This document shows positions 1 through 11,897 of a DNA stretch of 64,000 nt, piece after piece. This stretch comes from Paraphoma chrysanthemicola. Lineage: Eukaryota > Ascomycota > Dothideomycetes > Pleosporales > Phaeosphaeriaceae. Made by a program: the position numbers and the translations under genes. The stretch covers positions 558,001 to 622,000 of the forward strand of contig JAGMWG010000004.1 of NCBI GenBank assembly GCA_020744225.1, written 5' to 3'. The notes below the pieces were generated by a model. The model worked only from the letters and a program-made list of their open reading frames with translations. It had not been told where the DNA came from and made no database searches. How positions within the stretch are numbered: the first letter of the stretch is position 1; each line of letters starts with the position of its first letter.

Positions 1-961
1 TTTGTTCAATTCAGGTGCGCATCATTCATTGCCATATCGAATAGCAGCCGTGGCGCATGACTGTCAGCGGAAGGACCTCGGGCCCATTGGACTAAACCCG
101 AAGTACAATCAGTCCATCACATAATCTTCCCGTTATTTGACCGCGGTCTCGCCTGAATGGCAATTGGCAGGTACGACGAGCTCGAAGTGCTACTGTCGGC
201 CCCCCGCTCGCTGCGGTTTCTCGAATCTTCAGCCGAGTCATAAACATCTTGGACCTGTGTCAAGATCCGACTGTAGGTCTCTACCTCAATCGAGCGACCG
301 CCCTCCGGGAGGTGATATACTTTCTCTCCAGCTCCCAATCTAGGTATGGAGCGCTATCAGAACTCTCGCCAGCCTTTCCCACCGAAACTTGAAGTATCTG
401 TCCGCGCTAGAGTCGTTCAGTTCTAATATCTTCCATGTGCCCCATATCGAGGCGTATATTAATTGCTCGCTTAAGCCGTCTACTGCCTTAACATACAAAC
501 CAGCAAGCTCGTCACTACCTCCTAGCACGGCTCCTGAATTTGCCGTAGTGTACGCAAGAACATTTCAGCAATCGTCCCGTAATGTGTACCAAACTATAAG
601 AGTTGTATGCAGTGTACAAAGTTTTCTGTGTTCCAGGGTTGTTGATCTATCAATGTGGCTGTGTTCAGAAAGCCAGAACTTCAACGCGCGAGCTTCGTGG
701 TGTTTAATGTGATGGAAGTATAGCAGAACAAAGTGTTAGTCCTCGATCCTGAGCATTACCATCACTGTAATAGAGAAGCCGCCGCAACTACCCCTGCGTT
801 GACGATCGAGATCCTGTACCGTAAGGGACTTGTTGGCTATTTCTCTTCGCATCCCATCGATGGCCCGAAGCCGCAGATGCGGTCACTGCTCTGCGTTTGT
901 TTCCGGAACAGTAGGTTTTTCCAATCCGAAGCCATGCTTCCAAAGGCGGGCCGAGTTGCAA
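1..961. other. intergenic, no supported gene
   Basis: No reading frame here shows a recognisable domain or a convincing start-intron-stop structure. The short frames on both strands overlap each other and have no family signature. I see no RNA gene or repeat. Confidence 0.5.
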
Positions 962-1499
962 CTAAGATGGCATCGCTAATTGACCAGGTCGATTGCCGTT
1001 TGCTATCCGTCTTAGAAGCGTTCTTAGAATCTCGATGGCTTCCGCCGTCGCTGCTTCCAACGCTGCCTCTAGTTCTTCTGCTGGTGGCGCAACCCACATC
1101 AAGTACTCCTCTTCTGTACCATTCCATCTCTTCAAATCATACCATCTTTCGCCATGCTGTCAGAACAGATTGTTCTGCCTCCTTGACTGGTCCAGCAACG
1201 CGGTCTGCGTCCTCAAACCCGACCTCCTTGTACAAATGTTCTAGCTTATCATGAACCAAATTCAGATGTCTCAGCATGCTTCCAATTTTCACTGCCGCTG
1301 CGGCTCCATGACCGAATTGCTTCGAAGTATCCAAAGCCATAGGACCGATGATTTGCAAGTGTGCTTGCCCGTACTGGTCTTCGTCGAAGGTTTCTTCGGG
1401 AGTAGGGGCAGCCCATAGCTGCCGCGGTCTTCGACGATGTTCCCATGGCGGGGATAGGACGGCAGCTGTGCCCAGTGATGTTTCATCGAAGGTAGTCAC
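962..1499 (-). pseudogene. frameshifted coding remnant, unknown family
   Basis: Two consecutive minus-strand frames read like one protein. The upstream frame (start 1499) runs through a helical-looking stretch ending in AEQSVLTAWRK near 1147. It then stops, while the adjacent frame continues at once with WYDLKRWNGTEEEYLMWV and an alanine/glutamate-rich helix, ending at a TAG at 962-964. No GT-AG intron of plausible size joins them, so a one-base frameshift (decay or sequence error) is the simplest reading. I do not recognise the family. The composition (helical, Glu/Ala/Arg rich, Trp-containing) is coding-like, but the call rests on that alone. It could also be two chance frames. Confidence 0.3.
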
Positions 1500-2041
1500 T
1501 TGGGAAGGTCGTTTGCTTGTTAGAATCTGTGCTTGGCCAAGCTGCAGCTAAGAAATTTAGAGAGGCTTCACATTGGGACCGGATTCCCAAATATGTGGTT
1601 ATGCAGCGATGACGCTCGTGTGTGATGTAACAAGAACGGCGATGGTAGAAACTGGTGATCTCCCGGCGAAGACACGCTACGTTGCCGCACCTCGCACTGG
1701 GGTATCTTTCCGTTGGTGCTAGCATGGAACAGGAACCATCTTTGGTCAATGACGCATGTAGCACTGAATGTTGACTTGATGAAGATGCGTAAAGTACATA
1801 CATTCTAATCAACATAATCTGCCAATAGTCCGCATGGTCACTCTTTGCCACTCTCGTTGCACTGCTCTATTCAGTGAATAACAATTGATACAAACACTGA
1901 TTGCATACTTTCTTCGCGTCTAATAAATAAGATATTGCGCAGTTACTGCTACTACTCAAGGTAATCATGGGCGAGCAATCAAAAGATGATATAGAAATAC
2001 AAGATGAGATCGACGAACTGCCTCTATAAGAACTGCTAACA
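1500..2041. other. intergenic, no supported gene
   Basis: No domain-bearing frame and no RNA gene seen. Base composition falls towards AT near the right edge, where the fold-back element begins. Confidence 0.5.
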
Positions 2042-2601
2042 CCTAGATTTAGTTACTTACGCAGTAAAGCGAAGCCCAGATACAATTTTATGCAGCTAGA
2101 ACTTTATACTTTAGAATATATTATAGCTAGAAGGAAATTAAGTATCTTTTAAGTATACGTTAATAATATAAGAAGTTAGGAGGGCTAGAAATACTTAATG
2201 TACGAGCAGTTTACTAATTAGCATAAGTATATAGCTAAATATAGTCTACCTACATCTATCGTTATAGGATACTTCTATATTAATCTTAAAATTTAAAAAA
2301 ATTAAAGCTAATCTTACCTCTTTAGCATAAGCTTCTGTACTATTTTTTATATTTTAAGATTAATATAGAAGTATTCTATAACGATAGATGTAAGTAGACT
2401 ATATTTAGCTATATACTTATACTAATTAGCGAACTGCTTATATATTAAGTATTTCTAGCTCTCTTAACTTCTTATATTATTAACGCACACTTAAAAGATA
2501 CTTAATTTTCTTCTAGCTATAATATATTCTAAAGTATAAAGTTCTAGCTACATAAAATTGTATCTAGACTTCGCTTTACTGCGTAAGTAGCCAAAACTTA
2601 G
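2042..2601. repeat. fold-back / MITE-like inverted repeat, about 560 bp
   Basis: The left arm (about 2042-2305) and right arm (about 2340-2601) are reverse complements over roughly 260 bp, with a loop of about 35 bp. Matching anchors are TACTTACGCAGTAAAGCGAAG at 2054-2074 against its complement near 2568-2588, and TCTATATTAATCTTAAAAT at the loop-side ends. Most arm mismatches are C/T or G/A differences, as expected from RIP-like decay. The element is sharply more AT-rich than its flanks and has no coding capacity. The flanks CCTAG and CTTAG may be a decayed target duplication. It is probably a non-autonomous DNA element or a solo fold-back; the parent family is not recognised. Confidence 0.75.
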
Positions 2602-4768
2602 TAGAAAACAACATAAAAGTCCTTGGTGATACATGGCCGGATGACAACTTAAATTGCTGTTTATATTATCCCTAGATGTATAGTCATCTATACAATACCA
2701 CGTTTATCTAGTTGCACAAGAAATATTGGAGATATTTAAGACCCGTTAACATCAATCAGATCGTTATGATGTGGCGGATGCGCAGAGTTGCAAGTGAACC
2801 TGAGTGAGAGGGTTTGCATGCACATTTGGTCAGACAAACGATCAGCCATGTCACGCTCATGAGACAATTGAGGAATATGGGAAGGACGTGGTCGTTGTAT
2901 GTTGACAATACCGTTCTTTGGGTATGATAATATGCATCCATGATCTGACTGTACGTCAAACACTCAACTAAGCCATTTCTCACTGGTTGCAGAGAACCCT
3001 GCGTACACTAAAAACCCTGTAGTCCAAAATGTCGACAATAGTCGGTAAATTCGTCACATGTATCGAAGCGTCACTACTTATCATCATGATCATACTAGCG
3101 TAGCTCATATTCCCAAAGAGTTAAGTTATGAGACTGGAAGAGTGCATGCGAGGTATGTTAAACTTATAACTAGCGACGCATGTCTAATGAGCGAGAGGCA
3201 AGCTCTTACTAGTTAACCTCGTACTGTGCAGTACCCCAAATCATCTCTTATAGTCTCTGCGACACTTGACCCAGAAAGCCGTGTTATCTGTTGGAAACGG
3301 TTTCGCAGTTCTCTTTTTTTTTAAATGCTGTGAGTGCTGCTCTTTTCTGCAATCTTCCAAAATCTTCCGACTAAAAAGAACTGTTCTCTCTCTCCTCTCA
3401 ATCAAGTTAGCCTTGATCTTCTGCGCTCGCTCTCCCGTAATCCGGGATTATCCATCGATGTTCAAGCACCGCATCCTTGCAAGTGTGCAAGATTTATGCC
3501 AGAACTGGCGGCGACGATTTCATAGGTATGGCGGGCGCTAGTTCAGCACGAGTGCCTGACGACTCAGCTTTGTTGCTCAAGAGACCTGTTCTGTCTGCCT
3601 GGACTTGATCAAAAGAGCGCTAGGTATTAAATTGATACCATCCGCCATGCTCTCGGGGGTTAAGACGAGCGACTTTGGGTGTAGACGTGTGTTGAGATCA
3701 TGGAAAGCCTGTCTTAACTTAAGTAAGCCCTATATTGTAGCACTGAAAGGATCGCATGCACTATCATGGCGCCCCGTAGAGGTTTGTGCGTTGGCGCGCT
3801 TGTTGTTCCCAGGGCATCGTTTGCTGTGGACAAATCCAGGTTCACAGTGCGGAAGCTAAGATAGCGTGCGGTGCTCGAAACTATAGGTCATATGCATACT
3901 TGTGTGCGCTGCATCCGTAGGTGCTCTAGAAGCAAGATCTTGGGCAACGGATGCGCATTTGCATCTAGCTAATTCTGTTGGGGATGCGAACACAAAGGTG
4001 TGCTGTAATCTGTATGTCGACTTGAAGTTGCTCGTTATTGTGAGACAGGATGCCTTGTTTGTATACGACATAATGGCAATTGCCTGAAAGTTGAAAGTAT
4101 GCTTGACCCATGATTGGAATGTCGAGGTATGTGACATTCCAGCTAAGAGAGCGGCACTGGCGTTGTCGAAGTCGTCGCTCGGCCCGGGGATCATCACGAC
4201 ATGCCAATCATAGGTCAGTTCCCTAGCGTTGGCGGAATCCGCACATAAACCATCCATAAATGGTTCACAAAGAGTGTCCGAGTTCGCAAGCAAGTAGTGC
4301 AGTGTGCGATGTAAATTGTAGGCTCATTGACGATATGTGGACAGCGCTACTACCGAGTGGAAGAGCGGCGGTCCCCATCTGCCACTACCGCACGTGTGCG
4401 TCTCCGTTGAGATGATATCAATACCAGATTGCTGCTTTAAGTTTAAGCGCAGCGCGAATATATAAACGCCGCCAGGGCAATAATGACTGCCTCAATGTAA
4501 ATGCCGAGAGGCCCTCAGTGTGTTATAAAGGGTTGTACTGCAGATATAAACACGCGCGAAGACATCCAATAGTGTCCCACCAGAGGTATCAAGGTAAAGT
4601 AAGGAAACAACAAATCCAAGCCACTTATAGACAACCTCTAGGGCAATGGCAAAAAAAGCTCTTAGCAGAGAGGAGGGAAAGGTATACATAGAAAGCCTGT
4701 TGTACAAGACGGAACTTCCGCCTGGTGCAAGCTACCATGAGGTCCGACCATGTACACTCGAAGAGTTC
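2602..4768. other. intergenic, no supported gene
   Basis: About 2.2 kb with only short overlapping frames. The longest is a 145-codon minus-strand frame at 3856-4293 that lacks any motif I recognise and has no sign of splicing. No tRNA, rRNA or repeat is visible. Confidence 0.45.
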
Positions 4769-7700
4769 TTACTTGAAGAGCTTTCTCAAACTCGAACTCC
4801 AACGTCTTTTGTCCTTCGACTCATGTAAAGCGCTCTCTCCTGCGCTCGTCGTTGGCCTCTGGTTCAAAGTTTCGCCCAATCCAGCACTGGTCAGAGGCCG
4901 GTGACTGCTCTTAGGGCGGTGAAGCGACCATCGCTTTGACGAAGAGAGCGGTGATGAAGTCATCGGGCGCTCTAGGACTCCTGAGCTATCATTAGATAGT
5001 TGCGTGTCAGGTGAAAAGTGTATCGTATGCCGAGATCTTGCTGTGTCGGGCGAAGTGAACAAGCCTCCAGATGTTGCTGGCCGTGATGGCGTTGTAGGTG
5101 GTGACATAGCCCCGTCGGTTTCCATGATTGCAGAGGTACGCAGGCCGGTAGATGGACGGTTCTTTCTAAGAAGAGCACGATGGCGATGACTGTTTCCTGT
5201 CAGTATATAGCAACGACGTGGTATGGGATGAACTCACGGCTTACTCTGCTTCTCCAATTGGTGAAGCTGTGTCTTACTGTCCTTTAAGCTCTTGCGCAGG
5301 TCGTTGCGTGCCTTTTTGTTGTCCTTCAATTGAACTGCTTGTTCGTCTCTCAACATGCGTATCCTCTCGATTTCCTTTGCCCATGCGTCTAGGTCTTCCT
5401 GCTTCGACTTGGTGCTGGCACGCGTGTCAGGCCGCTCGTTCAAAACGCTCGCATGGCTAATGCTGCCTGGCCTGCTGAGTACACTAGCAGCTCTCGTGCT
5501 CCGAGTATGCGTACTCGAGCCACCGGAAAGAACTGATGGTGGCCCTGTTCTGCTAATGTCCGACTTAATTGGTGTTGCCGCTCCGTTGGCGTCCACGGTT
5601 GCTTCCACTGGCTCCTGCCATTCTTTGAGCGTTTCAAGATGGCGCACTTTCTCTTGAAGTGTTGCGACTAAGCGTTCGAAAGCCTTCTTATCTTGTCTCA
5701 AAGCCTCCACTTCTTTCTGCAACGCTGCAGATGATGAGGCAGACTCTTCCCTGTGGTCCCGAAGTCCATCTATCGCGGCATCTTTGGCTAGCAGCTCATT
5801 TCGCAAGCGATTAGCACCATCTTCATGCTGCTCTTGAAGCTGTCTCTCGTACTTGGACCTCAGATCGTTGTACGCAGAGTTCATAGACCTCATTCGTTTG
5901 TCACTTGATGACTTGAGTTCGGAGACGAACTTCTCTTTGGATGACAATTCCTCCTTCAACTCAGATTGACTTTGCGTAAGTTCCTCCAGCTGCTGTGATT
6001 GCTGGTCCACTTGCTTATGCAAAATGGTGTTCTGATCGGTCAACAGCCCGAGCTCATTGTTCTTCTCTGAAAGCCTGCGCTTATATTTTAGCTTGGCATT
6101 TCTGACTGCATCGAGCTTGGCCTGAGACTCATCAACGAACTCTTCAAGACGCTTTTCGCTGTGCTCAAAAGCCGTTTCTGCCTGGGCCATATCTTCCTCC
6201 ACTCGCTCTAAGAAAGCTTCGAGACGTTTGTTGGTGTCTCGTACAGCTTGCAATTTTTCTTCAGCAGAATTTACTTTCTCTGTCATGTCTTTCTCAGCTG
6301 CAGTAAGCTTAGTATTGGCCTCGCGGAGATCTTTCATCTGCCTGTCGAGTTCCTCAATGTGCGAAGTGGTGGCTGCAGCTGAAGTGTCGGCTTTGAAACG
6401 AGTTTCGTGTAATTCACGCTCAGCAATGGAGACACGCTGCGTCGCATCCCCATATTGCTCTGTGAGCGTTGTGTTTGTTTCATGCAATTTGCTCACTTCG
6501 TGGGACTTCTGTGTAAGTTGTGCTGTCAATTCTGCATTTTGTGATTCCATTGTCGTCATGATTAAGCGGGCAGTGACCAACTCTTGTGAATGCTTGTCAA
6601 CATCGTTCATCCGCTCTCGGGATGTGGTAAGCTCCAGTTGAGCTGTGTCGAGTTTGCTCTGGAGTGCCTCTCTACCTTCACGAGCCTCTATGAGCTCTTT
6701 TTCTCGTGCGGTAAGCTTGGAAACTAGCGTCGCTGCCTCTGCTTCCACGGCTTGTAGTCGCGCCTGAGTAGAGTTGGCCTGATTTTCAAGCTCAGCACGA
6801 GCAGTCTCCGACGCGTGGAGGCGGGCTTCAGCTTGAAGCCGAGAACGTTTAACTTCGGTGATGTCCGCTTCCAGGGCTGAAAGGTCTGATCTTATGCAGC
6901 TGGCCTCTGCCTCTACCATGGCTAGCCTCGTTTGAGTAGATTGAAGGTCATCTTCAGTAGCTGTTCTTGCTGCCATAACTTCGCGTAATTTTGATTCACT
7001 CTCCTCCTTTGACTCCTGAGCATCAGTAAGACGATCATGCAAATCAGCGACCTCGGCTTCTGATGCGGCACCATCCATCTGCACGATGCGTAGGCTTTCC
7101 TCGACTTTGCTCATCGCATCGCGACTGTCTTTGAGGGCGAATTCAAGCTCGGTGGTGAGCGTACTAAGCTGCTCACGTTCATCATGTACAGCGCTCAGTC
7201 GCGACTTCATCTCTGCTTTAGCTTGCTCACTCTCTTTGAGACTAGATTGAAGATTAGTGATTTGAGCATTCAGGTCTGCGCTCTCCGTAGCAGTGCGATT
7301 CAACCGAGTGAAGGCCTCGTCTAATTCCTTCTGGATATTTTCCTTGGATCGCAAAGTAGCTTTGAGTCGATCGTTCGTATCATTCTTGGAGACGTGCAAT
7401 TGCTCCAGTTCCGCTTGTAGAGAAGCCTTCAGTTGCTCGGAAGCGTTGAGAGTCGCTTGGAGACTGGCTACAGAAAGCTGAAGCTCGTGATGCTGTTCAT
7501 TATGCTGTCGCAACTCTTCCGCACGCTGGGCATCTGCAGCCTGCTTCTCACTCCGGACCTGCTCGAGCTCGTTCTCCAGGTCTAGCTGTCTCTTTTTGGA
7601 ATCCTGTAGCTGCTGCTCGTGAATCTTCTCGGATGCCTGTAGTTCGCCGAGCTCCGAGTGGTTCATTCGTTCGAGCTCCCGTAAACTAAACAGTGTCTGC

Positions 7701-9724
7701 CGAGCGTCTCTGAGGTCCGCCTCAATCGCTGCCTTCTCGTCGCATAGAACCTCGAAATCAGTCTGGGCTGCGGTTTCTGCACGTTCTAGCAATGCTATAC
7801 GACTTTGAGCGGCCTGTAGCTCGAGTTGAAGACGGGCTTTGTCGCTCTTCTCCTGGTCCAGATCATTGGCTGCGCAACGAAGCTCTTCCTGCACCTTGGC
7901 TTTCTCGTTCTGCACTGATGTTAAGTCGGCAGATATGCGATTACGTGCCTCGAGCTCCATATCTCGAGCAGCTCCAATGGTTGCAACTTCTGTTCTCAGC
8001 GTAGCTAGTGCCTCGTCAATGTTTCTCTTGCTACCCTCTGCCTGCTGGAGCTGTTCGCGCAGGGTTGTTATGAGGCTTCCGCCAGTCTCGATCCTTTTGG
8101 CACTGTTTGCAATCTCCTGCTCGTGTTCGATAATCTTCTTCTGCAGTATCTGCTCGTACTTTGAGCCACGGTCGAGGCGCGACTGCATGTCGTCTACCGC
8201 CGTCTGTCGTAGCTCGAGCTGTTCGCGTAACGTCTTCTCCTCGCGGTCTGCAGTATCGAGCTTCTTTTGCAGATCCGTGGAGAGGTCCTGCAATCGCGCC
8301 GTACGGATGCCGAGCTCTTTCAGCTCGTCATCACGGCTCTTGAGCTGCTGGACGTATCCAGCTGTTTCCTTCTGTAGCCTGCCGATTTCTTGTTCCTTGT
8401 GCCCATTGCCTTGCTCGAGTGCCGTCAATTCCTTGTTTTTGAGTCGCAGTCTCTGCTTCAAGCCGTCTTCCAGCCCTGCGGAAACTTCCAGCTGCAGTCG
8501 CGTGGACTCAAGAGTCTCTTCCACTTCGGAGCGAGCTTTCTCAAGCGAAGTGATGCGAGCCTGGTGCTCATCGATTTCCTTCTCCAAAGTGCTTTTGGAC
8601 GTCTCGAGGGCTTTGCCGTCTTCCTTGCTCTTTGCACACTCGACTTGCAGTTCATTGATGCGGCGCCGACACGCAGAGAGAGCCTGGTCCGATTCGCGCT
8701 TCGCGCGAATAAGACGGCTATCGGAAGTTCTGACATCGGTAGGGGATGCGAGGCCTGGAGTGAGCTCCCAATCCGTCTCGTTCCAGGACGAAGAGGTCGA
8801 TCGCGGGGGGGTGCGGGGATCGGAGAGGGCTGTCATGGACAAGTTGGAGAGACGGGTGGGCGGAGACGGCGGAGGGGAGAGCGGGTTGCGCGGGCGGCGG
8901 TGCTGGACTTCGGCGGGACTGGCATCTGTGTGATTGTGTCAGTCAGATCGTGCGCCAGATGCGTTGTACTCACACTGTAGGGTCAGCATCGAGGCTCGTT
9001 CAAGCGCCTCGAGGATTTCCTTGTTCCTTCCCTCCTCGACGCGCAGGGCTCGCTGCAACACCTCGACGCGCTTCTCGGCATCCCTGCCCTCGAGATAACT
9101 GCTGTTCCTGCTCTTGGCCAGATTCCTTGCGCTCGTGGCAATCTGGCGTTCCTTGACCGAGATGTTGACGGCCATGCGAAAGGCCAGCCGTCTGAGCGAG
9201 GCGACAGATCGCTTCGCCTCGGCGCCCGCGACCTGGTGCGCCTTGAGCTCGGCGCGCAATGTGTTGCGCTGGGTCTTCATGTAGTTGAGATGGGCCCAAT
9301 TGGAGATTGGGGTGAGGGCATCGTCCTTGAGCGCGGCCGGGTCGGGCGACACGGTTCCGTCGAGGTCTGGAGGATTGCGGTTGACCACCCCCCAGTAGTC
9401 GACGAAGCTGTCCGCCATGGAGGACACGGAGCGCTCCATGTGCGGCGTGGCGGGGGCCCGCGATCTGCTTCGTCTCACGATGCCGGCGGGCAGCAGGTTT
9501 TCGACGGTAGAACGAGCACGACTGGGTCCGGTGGGTCGGTCCCGATCCGGCGGTCGAGCTTCAGAGGCCATTGTGTGCGTGCGGCCAAAGTAGTCATGGG
9601 TCGGGCTGGTGCAATGGTCTTGGAGCTTTTCTAGGAATTTCGCGGTAGGGATGGTGGCTGGGGACTCTGCCACGCGGCTGTCGCTCTTGTTGTTGCTGTC
9701 GTGTGCTGTGTCGTCAGGGCTCAT
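4769..9724 (-). CDS. large coiled-coil protein, three exons, 1619 aa
   Basis: The exons are 9724-8974, 8925-5238 and 5189-4769. Both introns are 48 nt: GTGAGT..CACACAG, phase 1, and GTGAGT..GAAACAG, phase 2 with an ACTGAC branch point. Both keep the frame, giving 1620 codons with stop. Residues 1-130 are polar and disordered. Residues about 130-250 hold a conserved-looking basic segment (LTPISNWAHLNYMK, then RRLAFRMAVNISVKERQI). From about 290 to 1250 the chain is almost unbroken heptad coiled coil rich in Glu, Gln, Leu, Lys and Ala. The tail is Ser/Thr/Pro/Arg-rich and ends RWSSSLRKLFK. This is the layout of cytoskeletal, spindle-pole or septal scaffold proteins, but I cannot name a family. 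The start at 9724 (MSPDDTAHD) has a purine at -3; a start at 9570 is an alternative. The long open frame on the opposite strand (7839-8933) is a by-product of the repetitive codons. Confidence 0.85.
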
Positions 9725-10487
9725 AGCCAACGCAGACGTCGGGCAGAACGAGGGCGGCAGGCTATCGGATGCGATCGTAATAGTAAGACTGATGATAGGG
9801 TGCGAACAATGTACAGACGATAGGAAAAAAATAACAGACGGGCAGCCGCAGCGACGTCGAGCAGGCGGCTCAGGAAAATAGCGCGGGGAGCAATGTACGG
9901 CAGTGGGCCCACAAGCCTCACTCCGAGTAGTGTTGTCTGGCAGCACGCGCGACAGCTGTCATGCCCGCAGAATGACGGCTGCTCGAGGGCGCGACGAAAT
10001 GGGTCCAGAGGCACGGCATTCGAGGGCATGGCGACATGATGCACCATCTCGCCGCAGCCGTAGCCGTGCGCTGGCGGCTGCACATGGATGGTCCTGGGCC
10101 TCACGGTGGCCTGCGGTCGTGCCGGCAAGGTCTCGCGATGGTGGACAGACATCGACACTAGCTGCACCCAAAAAACCTGTATCCAGGGCACCATGCATGC
10201 GCATCCTCGTGGCCGCCCCGGACCATTCTCGTCGTGCTCTGCATGCACCCTCAAGACATATCTCTGAATATCATTCATTACCTTCACGCGTGTCGCGGCC
10301 CTGGTGCAAAGTCGCGTCCGGCCACCCGGTCAGCTTGTAATTTTGCTGTAATCCTGGTCGCGATCTCGTCAAACCATGTGAGATCGCCATGCTAACCGAC
10401 GGGACCCTGCTTCAATGATGCCCTCAAGTTCACTGCTTGCAAGTCATGTTCACGTCTGTTCAAAGCTGATATGCATTTGCCTATGCC
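9725..10487. other. promoter side of the coiled-coil gene, 3' side of the acyl-CoA dehydrogenase gene
   Basis: Both neighbours are transcribed leftwards, so this stretch should hold the upstream region of the coiled-coil gene and the 3' UTR of the dehydrogenase. No further gene is supported. Open frames here on both strands show no domain. Confidence 0.5.
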
Positions 10488-11897
10488 CTACTTTGTGTAC
10501 TTCTTCTGCAAATGCTTGGCGATTGTCGTTAGCTGGATATTGCTGGTTCCCTCGTAGATGGCACCAATCTTGCTGTCCCTAAAATACTTCTCTGCCAGAC
10601 CCTCCCGCACGAAGCCCATGCCGCCCATCCACTCGACTGCCTGGCTTGATACCTTTCCTGCAACCTGTGACGAGTAGAGCTTAGCCATGGCAGCATCCAT
10701 GACAAAGTCCTCCCCTGCTTCCTTCTTGCGCGCAGCGTTATAGACCAGTGCACGCGCCGCTTGGATCTCGGTCCATGCTTGTGCAAGCTGGTGCTGCATG
10801 CCCTGAAATTCACCAATGAGCTGCCCAAACTGCTTACGATCGTTCCACGCGTACCTAGCACTTGTTAGCAAATCCAAGAAGCCCCACCTCCACAACACTT
10901 ACCCAGCAGCATTTTCCCACGCACCCAGCGCCAGACCAGTCATTTGCGCCGCGATGCCAATACGACCCTCGTTCAATAGCCCGATAGCGTACTTGTAGCC
11001 CTCGAATTCTTTGCCGAGCAAGTTATCTTTTGGAATCTCAACGTCGTCAAAGTTGATCACACAAGTGCTGCTAGCCTTGATTCCGAGCTTCTTCTCCTTC
11101 TTGGCAATCGAAAAGCCGGGCGTTCCTTTCTCGACAATGAATGCCGTGATGCCCTTGTACTTCTTGCTCGGGTCGAGGTTGGCAAAGACGACGAAGAAAT
11201 TGGCCTCGACGCTGTTGGTGATCCACATTTTGCTTCCGCTGATCTTGTAGCCGTTCTCTGTACGTGTGGCTTTTGTGGCAAGGGCGAAGGCGTCTGATCC
11301 AGAGACCGGTTCTGAAAGGCAGAAAGAGCCAACGGTGTTGGTGGCCAGCTTGGGCAACCACTCCTTCTTGAGCTTCTCTGAACCGTACTTGAGAATTGCG
11401 GTGTTCACCAAGGTGTTGTGGACATCGCACATGACACTGACACTGGGATCCACGCGAGCGAGCTCCTCGATGGCGATGATGGCTGATGTGAAGTTCATGC
11501 CGGATCCACCGTACTCCTCGGGGATTTCGACGCCCATCAGTCCCTGCTCAAACAGTTGCTCTACCACCGCCGGGTCCATGGACTCTGCTTCGTCCATCTC
11601 CCGTGCTTTGGGCAGGATGACATCGTTGGCAAACTTGGACACCGACTCGCCCATCAGTGTCTCAGTCTCGGACAGGTGAGTGATGGGTGTTGGTGGGACG
11701 TCTGAAATATCTATCGCTTCGCGTCTTCTAGCCGTCGCAGACAGACATCGTATCCTATGGCAATTCAGTACTCTGTTTCTCGCTTCTGAACCGATTGCTA
11801 CGCACTGCGGGGCGGCACGCACTGTTGGTCGCAGGCTGCGTGTAGAAGTTGTCGCGGTACGCACGAGCGGCCTGAGGGATCGTGAGATTGACGCCAT
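10488..11897 (-). CDS. mitochondrial acyl-CoA dehydrogenase, short/branched-chain type
   Basis: The exons are 11897-10903 and 10854-10488, with a 48-nt intron (GTAAGT..GTGCTAG) falling in the conserved segment that becomes GYAWNDRKQFGQ. The product is 453 aa. It catalyses FAD-dependent alpha,beta-dehydrogenation of acyl-CoA in beta-oxidation or branched amino-acid breakdown. Visible signs are an Arg/Ser-rich N-terminus of about 55 residues without acids (mitochondrial presequence), the ACAD N-domain (EEYGGSGMNF), the flavin-binding LSEPVSGSDAFAL and MWITNS segments, and the C-terminal YEGTSNIQ, whose Glu is the catalytic base position of the short-, medium- and short/branched-chain enzymes. 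Length and this Glu position favour the SBCAD/ACADSB-like group; short-chain ACAD is the alternative. It lies in tandem with the coiled-coil gene, with no evident functional link. Confidence 0.93.

Noticed and set aside
3856..4293. 145-codon minus-strand frame
   Set aside because: No family motif, no intron structure and no similarity in style to the real genes here. Most likely chance.
7839..8933. 364-codon open frame on the plus strand opposite the coiled-coil gene
   Set aside because: It is antisense to heptad-repeat codons (Glu/Gln/Leu-rich), gives Ser/Cys/Arg-rich low-complexity protein, and has no domain or splice structure. The minus-strand gene explains it.
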